NCBI GenBank assembly: GCA_018895315.1
Contig: JAHIOK010000327.1
Location: 1 to 9,973 of the forward strand
Length of the DNA stretch: 9,973 bases
Direction of reading: 5' to 3'
Source of the DNA: Actinomycetota bacterium
GTDB taxonomy: Bacteria; Actinomycetota; Actinomycetes; Actinomycetales; Microbacteriaceae
How positions within the stretch are numbered: the stretch's first letter is position 1; every line of letters begins with the position of its first letter. Shown here one piece after another: positions 1 to 6,487 of this stretch. The notes below the pieces were generated by a model. The model made no database searches and was not told the DNA's origin. It saw only the letters and a list, made by a program, of their open reading frames with translations. The translations under genes were made by a program, and so were the position numbers.

Positions 1-102
1 GCAGACGAAGCTGAGGATGTCGACCGCCGAGAGCGGGGCCCGAGTGCCGGGCGCCAGGGGCGCGGCCGGCGCCTGGGGGCTCACGTTCGGGGTGTCGGAC
101 AT
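1..102 (-). CDS. N-terminus of a small, probably membrane, protein (cut by window edge)
   Basis: Only the first 34 codons are visible, reading leftwards from an ATG at 102 and running off the window at base 1. They encode a polar, Ala/Pro-rich head (MSDTPNVSPQAPAAPLAPG) followed by PLSAVDILSFVC, which looks like the start of a hydrophobic helix. This layout, a short Pro-rich cytoplasmic tail before the first membrane helix, is common in small actinobacterial membrane proteins such as the DUF4190 type, but too little is visible to assign a family. The gene begins 30 bases after the sigma-factor stop on the same strand. There is no clear Shine-Dalgarno sequence. A TAGAAT box ends 7 bases before the ATG, which fits leaderless initiation and supports this start. 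Confidence 0.55.
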   Translation of the reverse strand, partial: MSDTPNVSPQAPAAPLAPGTRAPLSAVDILSFVC

Positions 103-109
103 GCCGATC

Positions 110-115
110 ATTCTA
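110..115 (-). promoter_or_regulatory. -10 box TAGAAT, probable leaderless promoter of the left-edge gene
   Basis: Read on the minus strand, TAGAAT is followed by exactly 7 bases (GATCGGC) and then the ATG at 102. In actinobacteria a TANNNT box 6-8 bases before a start codon, with no ribosome binding site, is the usual mark of a leaderless transcript. No good -35 hexamer is visible; that region lies in the last codons of the sigma gene. If correct, the left-edge gene can be transcribed independently of the sigma gene 30 bases upstream. Confidence 0.45.
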
Positions 116-132
116 CGCCGAGGGCGTGCTGG

Positions 133-1983
133 TCACGGGTTCACGGTCGTCGTGGTGGCCGGGGCGGGGGTGATCGGCGGGTCTGTCGTGGCGGTGACCG
201 GGGCTGCCGTGGGGGTGGTCGCTGGGCTTGGAGAGGGCGCTGGGTCGCCCGAGGGGGTTGGGTCCGGGGTGGGAGTCGGGTCCGGGGTGGGTGTCGGGTC
301 CGGAGTCGGGGGTGGCGGGATGCGGAGCAGTGTCAGGAGGTTGATCGTGGTGGTCTCACCGACCAACTCGCCGGCGATGTAGCGATAGCCGACCGGCGCA
401 TCGGCGAAGAGCTGCGCGAACGTGGGATGGATGATGACTGTTGCGGCGCCTGTGTCGTCCAGGGTCTGCGTCGACGCCACGTTGCCGTCGAGGAGTGCCT
501 GAACAGTCCATCCCGGGACACCCCGCAGGAAGATGGTGACGTCGAGTCTCGCGTCAGTGAGGGTGGAGTCGACCCCGACCACATTCGGCGGTGTCGTCGG
601 AAGTGTCGGGTCGGACGGAGTCGGCGGGACGGACGGCGTCGGCGGGTCGGACGGAGCCGGCGGGTCGGACGGAGCCGGCGGGTCGGTCGGTGCGTCGGGC
701 GTCGTCGTCTCGAGAGGGACCGTCGCTGGGGTCGGGATCGTCGGCTGAGGGGTGATCGGAGCGACGGGAACCACGGGAACGACGGGCGCCGGTGCCGCCG
801 AGGCGGCCGGTTCAGCGGTCTGCGGTGGGGGCGTGGGGGCTTCGGGAATGAGCAGGGGAATGTCTGACGGCTGCGGCCGAGCATCGGCAGTTTCGGCAAT
901 GACGTTCGCCGCGGGATCGCTGAGTGTGTTCGGCAGCACGATGGCGGCGGCGACGGAGGCCGCGATCAGAACGCTTGCTGCGGCGACGCCGATCACGAGT
1001 CCGGCACCGGAGAAGATCCCGCCGCTGGCGCCCACGCCTGTGGCACCACCCGCACCAGCTGTTGCACCCCCGTGGGTCGAGGTGGAGATAACGGCACCCG
1101 GCAGGGAAGACGGCATCGCCGCCAGAGCAACGATCGGAGTACCGGCACCTTGCAACGACGCCAGATACGCGCCGGCCGCGCCGGCGCCGATCGTGGCGGG
1201 CAGCAGGACCAGCGCAAGGCGGCCGCCGACGTCGCGGGCCTCGGCGGCGACGATCGCGCAGCGCGTGCAGTCCGCCAGATGATCCTCGACCTTGCGGAGG
1301 TCGCGAACGCCGAGGTTGTGACGGGCGTAGGCGCCCAGCCGCTCGATCGTCCACTGGCACTCCGACTCGTTTGCGACCGAACGCAGGTGCGCCTGGATCC
1401 AGGCTTCACGCAGTCCTTCGCGCGCGCGGAAAGTCAGCTGGGCAACGGCCGTCGGCTTCATCCCGAGCAGCGGCGCGATCTCGGCGGGCTTCATCGACTC
1501 AATCTCGGAGTACCAGAGAACTTCCTGCCATCGCGTCGGCAGGCTGCGGAACGCCTGATGGGTCAGGCCGCGGTCGAGGGCCTCGTCGGCCGCGCGGGTC
1601 GTGGTGTCGGGGTCGGCGACGGCATCGAGATCGTCGAGAGCGGTCTCGCGCCGAGCGCGGCCCCACCCTGCGGCGGTGTTGCGGATGCTGGTGAACAAAT
1701 AGGCCCGGAACGATCCGGTCGGCCCTCCACCGCGCTGGATTGCCTGGTAGATGCGCGTGTACGCCTCCTGCACGAGATCGTCCGGGTCGAGGCTAGACGT
1801 GATGGACCTCGCGACGACAAGGCCCGAACGGTGGTGACGTCGCCACAGCTCACCGAAGGCCGACGGGTCACCCGATCGCGCGCGCAGCACGAGATCGGCA
1901 TCGCCGGCCTCCGACGACTCGGTGTCGTCGTTCGGTGCGTTGTCAGCGTCAGTCGAGGTCATGTCAACCGTTTCCGGGCGCAC
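133..1983 (-). CDS. ECF-like sigma-70-family factor fused to zinc anti-sigma-like domain, membrane segments and Pro-rich exported-looking tail
   Basis: This 616-residue protein is about three times the length of a plain ECF sigma factor. In order: an acidic head (1-28); sigma region 2 at about 43-111, with DPDDLVQEAYTRIY and FRAYLFTSIRNTA; sigma region 4 at about 143-196 (LPTRWQEVLWYSEIESMKPAEIAPLLGM), a helix-turn-helix that would read the -35 element; an anti-sigma-like zinc motif, H235-x3-C239-x2-C242, with C209 as a possible fourth ligand; hydrophobic stretches at about 256-277 and 328-350 joined by a Gly/Ala-rich loop; a Pro/Thr linker (about 378-466); a small beta-rich domain (about 467-556); and a second Pro/Thr/Asp tail. 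There is no separate anti-sigma gene alongside. I infer a one-protein signal transducer in which the tethered zinc domain controls the sigma module. ECF groups with such C-terminal extensions are known in actinobacteria, but I cannot assign the group. The start is GTG with CGGAG 8 bases upstream; ATG at codon 8 is a weaker alternative. Confidence 0.88.
   Translation of the reverse strand: MRPETVDMTSTDADNAPNDDTESSEAGDADLVLRARSGDPSAFGELWRRHHRSGLVVARSITSSLDPDDLVQEAYTRIYQAIQRGGGPTGSFRAYLFTSIRNTAAGWGRARRETALDDLDAVADPDTTTRAADEALDRGLTHQAFRSLPTRWQEVLWYSEIESMKPAEIAPLLGMKPTAVAQLTFRAREGLREAWIQAHLRSVANESECQWTIERLGAYARHNLGVRDLRKVEDHLADCTRCAIVAAEARDVGGRLALVLLPATIGAGAAGAYLASLQGAGTPIVALAAMPSSLPGAVISTSTHGGATAGAGGATGVGASGGIFSGAGLVIGVAAASVLIAASVAAAIVLPNTLSDPAANVIAETADARPQPSDIPLLIPEAPTPPPQTAEPAASAAPAPVVPVVPVAPITPQPTIPTPATVPLETTTPDAPTDPPAPSDPPAPSDPPTPSVPPTPSDPTLPTTPPNVVGVDSTLTDARLDVTIFLRGVPGWTVQALLDGNVASTQTLDDTGAATVIIHPTFAQLFADAPVGYRYIAGELVGETTTINLLTLLRIPPPPTPDPTPTPDPTPTPDPTPSGDPAPSPSPATTPTAAPVTATTDPPITPAPATTTTVNP
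260..313 (-). repeat. 18-bp tandem repeat encoding PTPDPT units
   Basis: On the plus strand two near-identical 18-base units (GGGTCCGGGGTGGGAGTC and its GTC-ending sister) lie at 260-277 and 278-295, with a degenerate third at 296-313. They encode the last PTPDPT-type repeats of the sigma-fusion protein, about residues 559-577. The period is a multiple of three, so copy-number change would keep the reading frame. Confidence 0.8.
610..699 (-). repeat. 18-bp tandem repeat encoding PPAPSD-type units
   Basis: Five successive 18-base units start at 610, 628, 646, 664 and 682. The units at 646-663 and 664-681 are identical (GTCGGACGGAGCCGGCGG), those at 610 and 628 differ by a few bases, and the last is degenerate. 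They encode the (P-A/T-P-S-D-P) hexapeptide repeat in the first Pro-rich linker of the sigma-fusion protein, about residues 430-458. The exact identity of neighbouring units suggests recent duplication by slippage or unequal exchange. Confidence 0.85.
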
Positions 1984-2020
1984 GAGAAGCGCTCCGAAGA
2001 TGAGACGCGTGGATCGGGTG

Positions 2021-2026
2021 ATTATT
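2021..2026 (-). promoter_or_regulatory. Probable -10 box (AATAAT) of the sigma-fusion gene
   Basis: On the minus strand TAATAAT stands out in GC-rich DNA and contains AATAAT, 5 of 6 matches to the -10 consensus. Transcription would start near 2014 and give a leader of about 30 bases before the GTG at 1983, which holds CGGAG as the ribosome binding site. No matching -35 hexamer is visible at 16-18 bases spacing. I saw no GGAAC-type -35, so there is no direct sign of ECF self-regulation. Confidence 0.4.
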
Positions 2027-2241
2027 ACGCGTTGCGCCCCACATTCATGGAGCAGGTCCTATTCTGACGCGTCGCGCGGGTGGGCTCCAGTTCTTGCGCG
2101 GACTTCCCGGTGATTCCCGGCATCTCGCGGCCACGGTGAACTTTCTGAGAAGAATTCCGAAAAGTCGCGTGATAGAACGCCGCGATCGTCATCTCTTGAT
2201 CGGAACAGCCGTCGTGCGACCGGGGGGCCGCACTACGGTGC

Positions 2242-2267
2242 CGATGCGCACTGGGGGGAGCGCATCG
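2242..2267. terminator. Perfect 8-bp inverted repeat with G-rich loop, possible nagA terminator
   Basis: CGATGCGC (2242-2249) and GCGCATCG (2260-2267) are exact reverse complements separated by 10 bases (ACTGGGGGGA). The repeat lies about 75 bases beyond the nagA stop in the direction of nagA transcription, so a transcription terminator or 3' end stabiliser is a reasonable reading. No U-run follows on either strand, so it is not a canonical intrinsic terminator. A protein-binding dyad is the main alternative. Confidence 0.4.
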
Positions 2268-2342
2268 AAGAGCGGGGCTCGGATACTCGGGGGAGGACAT
2301 CCGGGCCCCGCACCTCTTCGCTTGCGGAGGGATGGGTGGCGC

Positions 2343-3488
2343 TCAGGTGCGGAGGCCGGCGACCCAGACCGCCTCGACGACGAGGTGCTCGTCCATCAGC
2401 ACGGCGTCGGCCCAGAATCCGGGGCGCATCGCGCCCGCGCGCTCGCCCAGGCCCAGCACTCGGGCTGGCGTCGAGGTCGCTGCCGCGACCGCGGTAGCCA
2501 GCGGAACCCCGCACTCGCGCACGACCGTGCGGAGCGCCGCATCCTGCGTCAGGGTGGATCCGGCGATCGCACCACCCTCGTCGAGCCGGGCGACCCCGTC
2601 GGCGACGGTCACCGCGAGTCCCCCGAGGTCGTAGTGTCCATCACCGGCCCCCGCCGCGGCCATCGCGTCGGTGACGAGCGCAACGCGGCCGGGCGCAGCA
2701 TCCATCGCCATCCGGATGACCCCCGGATGCACGTGCACGCCGTCGGCGATGATCTCGAGGGTGACACGCTCATCGCCGAGCGCCGCGACGACGGGACCCG
2801 GTGCGCGGTGATGGATGCCGCGCATGGCGTTGAACGCGTGGGTGAGAATGCGGGCTCCGCGCTCGAACGCGCGGACGGCCGTGTCGAAGTCGGCCGATGT
2901 GTGTCCGATGGCGGCGATCACGCCGGCGTCCACCAATCGGGTGATGGCATCCATCGCACCCGCTCGTTCGGGGGCGAGCGTTACCTGCCGGATCGTGCCG
3001 CGTCCCGCCTCGAGGAGAAGATCGATGGACGCCGCATCCGGCGTGCGCAGCAGAGACGCCGTGTGCGCTCCCTTGTGGTCGAGGTCGAGGAACGGTCCTT
3101 CCAGATGCGATCCGAGGACGGTCGGATCGGCCTCGGCGACGGCGGCCACCATCGCGGCACGGGTGGCGAGCTCGTCCAGTGGCGCGGTCACGAGCGAGAT
3201 CACGGCTCTCGTGGTGCCGTGCGCGCGGTGAAGCGCGCGGGCCGCGGCGATCGCCTCCGGTCCTTCGTCGTACGAGAAGCCCGCGCCGCCGTGCCCGTGC
3301 AGATCGATGAATCCGGGGGTCAGGTACGCGCCGCGACCGTCGTGGGCTTCGCGTGGCGCGAGATCGCGCCATCCTTCGCCCGTGCCGGTCGCCGCAACGA
3401 GCCCGCCATCGAACGCCACCCAGGCGCGATCGGTGATGGTGCCCGCGTCGACGAGTCGGACGCCGTGGATGACGCGATCGAGGCTCAT
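2343..3488 (-). CDS. nagA: N-acetylglucosamine-6-phosphate deacetylase
   Basis: A cytoplasmic amidohydrolase of 381 residues, the usual NagA length, that removes acetate from N-acetylglucosamine-6-phosphate to give glucosamine-6-phosphate for glycolysis or cell-wall synthesis. Landmarks: PGFIDLHGHGG (58-68) with the metal-motif histidines H64 and H66; SHLEGPFLD with the metal ligand E130; H196 in IGHTSAD; H217 in THAFNAM; DGVHVHP (249-255), which contacts the sugar phosphate region; and the catalytic D274 in LVTDAMAAAG. The C-terminus carries the usual small beta-domain return (MRPGFWADAVLMD). The ATG overlaps the stop of the upstream hexosaminidase as ATGA, so the two are translationally coupled; only a weak GGA lies 7 bases upstream. 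An in-frame upstream extension into the hexosaminidase region is Arg-rich and unlike NagA. No nagB or transporter is in the window. Confidence 0.95.
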   Translation of the reverse strand: MSLDRVIHGVRLVDAGTITDRAWVAFDGGLVAATGTGEGWRDLAPREAHDGRGAYLTPGFIDLHGHGGAGFSYDEGPEAIAAARALHRAHGTTRAVISLVTAPLDELATRAAMVAAVAEADPTVLGSHLEGPFLDLDHKGAHTASLLRTPDAASIDLLLEAGRGTIRQVTLAPERAGAMDAITRLVDAGVIAAIGHTSADFDTAVRAFERGARILTHAFNAMRGIHHRAPGPVVAALGDERVTLEIIADGVHVHPGVIRMAMDAAPGRVALVTDAMAAAGAGDGHYDLGGLAVTVADGVARLDEGGAIAGSTLTQDAALRTVVRECGVPLATAVAAATSTPARVLGLGERAGAMRPGFWADAVLMDEHLVVEAVWVAGLRT

Positions 3489-4993
3489 TCGGTGATCCAG
3501 TCGATCTCGGGGGACCGGAAGAACCCGATGCCCGACAGTGTCCACAGCGGGGCGAGGGCGCCGATGCGCTGCCGGAACGAGGTCCAGGTGCGCTCCGTGC
3601 TCGCGCCCGGCGCGGGAGACCAGGCGATCTCGGCGGCTGAGGTGATCCGGGGGAACGCCATGATGTCGAGGTCGGCGGCGGTCGAGGTGGTTTCGGTCCA
3701 GAGGGGCGCTTCGACGCCGAGGATGTCGTGGTCGCCGATGCCGGCGATGAGCGTGGCCGGCTCCCACGAATACGACCGCTCCACGCTGGTCGGGCCGTTC
3801 GCCCAGGTGAGTCCGAGGGGGGTGTCGGTGTCGTACTTCATGTCGAGGTAGACGGCGTCGGCGGGAGAGAGGATGACGGACGATCCGTTGCGGGCGAAAG
3901 AGCGTGCGGCGTCGGCGGAGCTGTCGGTCGGATGGGTGAGACCCCAGTACTGACCGACGGTCGCGGGATCGAGGCCAGGCGCGGCGCCGGCTTCGTGCCA
4001 GGTCAGCGGGATCTTGCCGAGGTCGGCGACCAGGGCGGTGGCCCGCGCCATGAATTCGGCGAAGTCGTCGGGGGCGGTGCCCAAGGCTTCGTCCCCGCCG
4101 ACGTGGAGGTAGGGGCCGGGTGTGAGCGCCGCGAGCTCACCGAAGACATCGGCGAGGAAGTCGTAGGTGGCCTCATCGTGGATCTTCAGCGACGAGAAGC
4201 CGACTGCCATGCCCGAGTAGGGCTCGCCCGCGGCGGGGGCCGCGCCCCCGTAGCTCTCGACGACCTCGAGGACGTGGTCGGAGAGCACGGGCGCCTCGGC
4301 GATTTCGGGGTACGCGAGCGCGACCGCGTGCGTGTGCCCCGGCACGTCGATCTCGGGCACGACGGTGACGTGCCGGGATGCCGCGTACGCGACCAAATCG
4401 CGGTAGTCGGCCTTCGTGTAGAAGCCGCCGGGGCCGCCTCCCACCACGGTGTCCGATGCCATTTCGGTCAGCCGGGGCCGCGCATCGAGGTGCAGCCGCC
4501 AGCCCTGGTCATCGGTGAGGTGCAGGTGCAGATGGTTGAGCTTGAGCGCTGCGGCCCGGTCGATGAAACCCTTGACGACCGAGACAGGAAAGAAGTGCCG
4601 CGCGACATCCAGCATCGCCCCGCGGTAGGCGAAGCGCGGGGCATCCTCGATCTCGACCGCCGGCACGCTCCAGCCGAGGTCGTCGCGTCGAAGGAGCTGG
4701 CCGAGGGTCTGCACACCGTAGAACAGTCCGGCCGCATCAGACCCGGAGAGGCGGATGCCGGTGCTCGTCACACTCAGCGTGTAGGACTCCGATACGCCGC
4801 CGGTGACGATCCGCAGCTCAACGGGCCCGGTCTCCGCCAGCGCGGGGGAGAGGCCGGTGCGCACCAGCAGCAGACGGGAGAGTTCCGCCGATGCCGCGGG
4901 ATCACCCGAGATCGCGACATCCGGAGTCAGCCGGAACGGCGGCGTGTCCGAGACGAGCAGCGAGGCAGGATAGGGCACGAGCGCGAGGGTCAT
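3485..4993 (-). CDS. Beta-N-acetylhexosaminidase, glycoside hydrolase family 20, cytoplasmic
   Basis: A 502-residue GH20 enzyme that removes terminal N-acetylglucosamine (or N-acetylgalactosamine) from short chito- or murein-derived sugars by substrate-assisted catalysis. An alpha/beta GH20b domain spans about 1-115 and the TIM-barrel catalytic domain about 120-470. Signature blocks are RGAMLDVARHFF (124-135), HLHLTDDQGWRL (156-167), VPEIDVPGHTHA (212-223) and LHVGGDEA, with the catalytic pair D301-E302. W332, H333 and the later aromatic residues fit the sugar pocket. There is no signal peptide, so it should act on imported oligosaccharides. Freed N-acetylglucosamine would need a kinase, not in this window, before the coupled NagA. 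The start is ATG at 4993: homology to GH20 proteins begins here, and a TAGGGT box ends 7 bases upstream, suggesting leaderless translation. Upstream in-frame sequence overlaps glyA antisense and is not coding. Confidence 0.94.
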   Translation of the reverse strand: MTLALVPYPASLLVSDTPPFRLTPDVAISGDPAASAELSRLLLVRTGLSPALAETGPVELRIVTGGVSESYTLSVTSTGIRLSGSDAAGLFYGVQTLGQLLRRDDLGWSVPAVEIEDAPRFAYRGAMLDVARHFFPVSVVKGFIDRAAALKLNHLHLHLTDDQGWRLHLDARPRLTEMASDTVVGGGPGGFYTKADYRDLVAYAASRHVTVVPEIDVPGHTHAVALAYPEIAEAPVLSDHVLEVVESYGGAAPAAGEPYSGMAVGFSSLKIHDEATYDFLADVFGELAALTPGPYLHVGGDEALGTAPDDFAEFMARATALVADLGKIPLTWHEAGAAPGLDPATVGQYWGLTHPTDSSADAARSFARNGSSVILSPADAVYLDMKYDTDTPLGLTWANGPTSVERSYSWEPATLIAGIGDHDILGVEAPLWTETTSTAADLDIMAFPRITSAAEIAWSPAPGASTERTWTSFRQRIGALAPLWTLSGIGFFRSPEIDWITE

Positions 4994-5008
4994 GTAAGGA
5001 ACCCTAAC
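4994..5008. promoter_or_regulatory. Sugar-repressor-like palindrome over the hexosaminidase promoter
   Basis: GTAAGG-AAC-CCTAAC is a 6-3-6 inverted repeat with one mismatch, directly before the hexosaminidase start. On the minus strand it reads TTGTTAGGG then TTCCTTAC. GTTAGG/CCTAAC half-sites resemble operators of ROK-family sugar repressors known in actinobacteria. It covers the -10-like TAGGGT (5001-5006 on the minus strand, 7 bases before the ATG). A bound repressor would block the hexosaminidase-nagA transcript. The assignment to ROK is inferred; no regulator gene is in the window. Confidence 0.4.
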
Positions 5009-5080
5009 AAAAGGGGTCTCTCCGCGCAGTAACTTTCGTCGGCGGAGCTTCTCGCGACGGCGCCAGCCGGATGAATCCGT

Positions 5081-5086
5081 TATGAT
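5081..5086 (+). promoter_or_regulatory. -10 box (TATGAT) of the ZTP riboswitch-glyA transcript
   Basis: TATGAT matches the -10 consensus at 5 of 6 bases. Transcription would begin around 5091-5094, right where the first riboswitch helix begins (5091), so the aptamer would form the very 5' end of the RNA. No recognisable -35 hexamer is seen 17 bases upstream, which is common for actinobacterial vegetative promoters. Confidence 0.6.
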
Positions 5087-5090
5087 CGGG

Positions 5091-5168
5091 GTGTCGCGAC
5101 TGGCGTTGAGGTGGGCTACCACCGGGAAGCGATTGACACGGCATTCGATCGCTCGCCTGGGCCGATGC
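5091..5168 (+). ncRNA. ZTP/ZMP riboswitch (pfl motif) controlling glyA
   Basis: The aptamer matches the pfl consensus closely. P1 is GUGUC (5091-5095) with GACAC (5135-5139). The conserved CGCGACUGGCG follows (5095-5105). P2 is GGUGG (5110-5114) with CCACC (5119-5123), closed by a four-base loop, then the conserved CGGGAAGCGA (5123-5132). The second subdomain has GCAU (5141-5144) with AUGC (5165-5168) as P3, enclosing the conserved CGCCUGGGC (5154-5162). The hallmark pseudoknot can form between GGCG (5102-5105) and CGCC (5154-5157). This riboswitch class binds ZTP or ZMP, which accumulates when 10-formyl-THF is scarce, and turns on one-carbon or purine genes. The 38 bases between aptamer and glyA show no U-rich terminator; GGAC (5169-5172) can pair with GUCC (5191-5194) next to the GGGAG ribosome binding site (5196-5200). 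I therefore favour control of translation. Confidence 0.93.
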
Positions 5169-5206
5169 GGACCTTCTTTTCCGAGCCGTCGTCCAGGGAG
5201 ACCGTC

Positions 5207-6481
5207 ATGACCGACCCCACATTCAACGCCCCGCTTTCCGAAGTCGATCCCGAGATCGCCCAGGTGCTGCAGCGCGAACTCGATCGCCAGCGCGGCTTCC
5301 TCGAGATGATCGCCTCCGAGAACTTCGTGCCCGTCTCGGTGCTCCAGTCGCAGGGCTCGGTGCTCACGAACAAGTACGCCGAGGGATATCCCGGACGCCG
5401 CTACTACGGCGGCTGCGAAGAGGTCGATGTCGCGGAGGAGCTGGCGATCGAGCGCGCCAAGTCGCTGTTCGGCGCCGAGTTCGCGAACGTCCAGCCGCAC
5501 TCCGGCGCGACGGCGAACGCGGCTGTCCTGCACGCGATCGCCCGCCCCGGCGACACGCTCCTCGGCCTCTCGCTCGACCAGGGCGGACACCTCACGCACG
5601 GCATGAAGATCAACTTCTCCGGCCGGCTCTTCACCATCGTCGCGTACGGCGTCGATCCCGAGACCTCGCTCATCGACATGGACGAGGTGCGCCGTCTCGC
5701 GACCCTGCACAAACCAAAGGTGATCATCGCGGGCTGGTCGGCCTACCCGCGCCAGCTCGACTTCGCCGCGTTCCGCGCGATCGCCGATGAGGTCGGCGCG
5801 CTGCTGTGGGTCGACATGGCGCATTTCGCGGGGCTCGTGGCCGCAGGGCTTCACCCGAACCCGGTGCCCCACGCCCACGTGGTCTCCTCGACCGTGCACA
5901 AGACGATCGGCGGACCCCGCTCCGGCTTCATCCTGACCAATGACGCCGACATCGCGAAGAAGATCAACACCGCCGTGTTCCCGGGCCAGCAGGGCGGTCC
6001 GCTCATGCACGTGATCGCGGCGAAGGCGACTGCGTTCAAGCTTGCGGCGACGCCCGCGTTCAAGGAGCGTCAGCAGCGGGTGCTGTCGGGAGCGCGCATC
6101 CTCGCCGACCGACTCATGCAGCCGGATGTGTCGGATGCCGGAATCTCGGTGCGCTCGGGTGGCACGGATGTGCACCTCGTGCTGGTCGACCTGCGGGGCG
6201 CCGAGATCGACGGCAAGCAGGCCGAAGATCTGCTGCACGACATCCGCATCACGGTGAACCGCAATGCGGTACCCAACGACCCGCGCCCACCGATGGTGAC
6301 CTCGGGCCTGCGCATCGGCACTCCCGCGCTCGCGACCCGCGGGTTCGGCGACGCCGAGTTCACCGAGGTCGCCGACATCATCGCGCTCGCGCTGCTCCCC
6401 GGTGCCGATGTGGAGATGCTGCGCACACGCGTCGCCGCGCTCACCGCAGCCTTCCCGCTGTACCCCGGCTTGAGCCAGTAG
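5207..6481 (+). CDS. glyA: Serine hydroxymethyltransferase
   Basis: A cytoplasmic pyridoxal-phosphate enzyme of 424 residues, normal family length, that interconverts serine plus THF with glycine plus 5,10-methylene-THF. Landmarks: MIASENF (34-40); [15 protein letters not shown] (55-69); [12 protein letters not shown] (96-107); the cofactor-pairing D203 and H206 in [10 protein letters not shown]; the Schiff-base lysine K232 in [20 protein letters not shown] (259-265); and the substrate-carboxylate arginine R369 in SGLRIGTPA. The chosen ATG has GGGAG six bases upstream. An in-frame GTG at 5111 lies inside riboswitch helix P2 and is not a plausible start. The gene is controlled by the ZTP riboswitch in its leader, stands divergent from the hexosaminidase-nagA pair, and is followed by folD, which uses its product. 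Confidence 0.98.
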   Translation: MTDPTFNAPLSEVDPEIAQVLQRELDRQRGFLEMIASENFVPVSVLQSQGSVLTNKYAEGYPGRRYYGGCEEVDVAEELAIERAKSLFGAEFANVQPHSGATANAAVLHAIARPGDTLLGLSLDQGGHLTHGMKINFSGRLFTIVAYGVDPETSLIDMDEVRRLATLHKPKVIIAGWSAYPRQLDFAAFRAIADEVGALLWVDMAHFAGLVAAGLHPNPVPHAHVVSSTVHKTIGGPRSGFILTNDADIAKKINTAVFPGQQGGPLMHVIAAKATAFKLAATPAFKERQQRVLSGARILADRLMQPDVSDAGISVRSGGTDVHLVLVDLRGAEIDGKQAEDLLHDIRITVNRNAVPNDPRPPMVTSGLRIGTPALATRGFGDAEFTEVADIIALALLPGADVEMLRTRVAALTAAFPLYPGLSQ

Positions 6482-6487
6482 CACGGG

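Larger units (their letters stand above)
1984..2342. other. Gene-free interval between nagA and the sigma gene
   Basis: No convincing gene lies in these 359 bases. Short open frames on both strands lack a ribosome binding site, family resemblance or the codon bias of neighbouring genes. The interval holds the sigma-gene ribosome binding site and a probable -10 box (2021-2026), three ACGCGT palindromes (2005, 2027, 2067) and an 8-bp perfect inverted repeat (2242-2267) between the two minus-strand genes. The stretch around 2135-2215 is noticeably poorer in G and C than its surroundings. A small RNA cannot be excluded, but I see no sequence I recognise as one. Confidence 0.6.

Noticed and set aside
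1072..2067. A 331-codon plus-strand open frame opposite the sigma gene.
   Set aside because: The opposite strand carries a clear sigma factor with region 2, region 4 and zinc motifs; this frame is its complement.
2025..2300. A possible small minus-strand gene in the nagA/sigma gap (91 codons, or 55 from an inner ATG).
   Set aside because: No adequate ribosome binding site, no hydrophobic or other coherent pattern, and it overlaps the sigma-gene promoter.
2094..3851. A 585-codon plus-strand open frame opposite nagA.
   Set aside because: It is an antisense shadow of nagA and the hexosaminidase in high-GC DNA, Arg/Gly-rich and without recognisable motifs.
5111..5206. A 32-codon N-terminal extension of glyA starting at GTG 5111.
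   Set aside because: It lies inside helix P2 of the ZTP riboswitch, has no ribosome binding site, and known GlyA proteins begin near the ATG at 5207, which has GGGAG six bases upstream.
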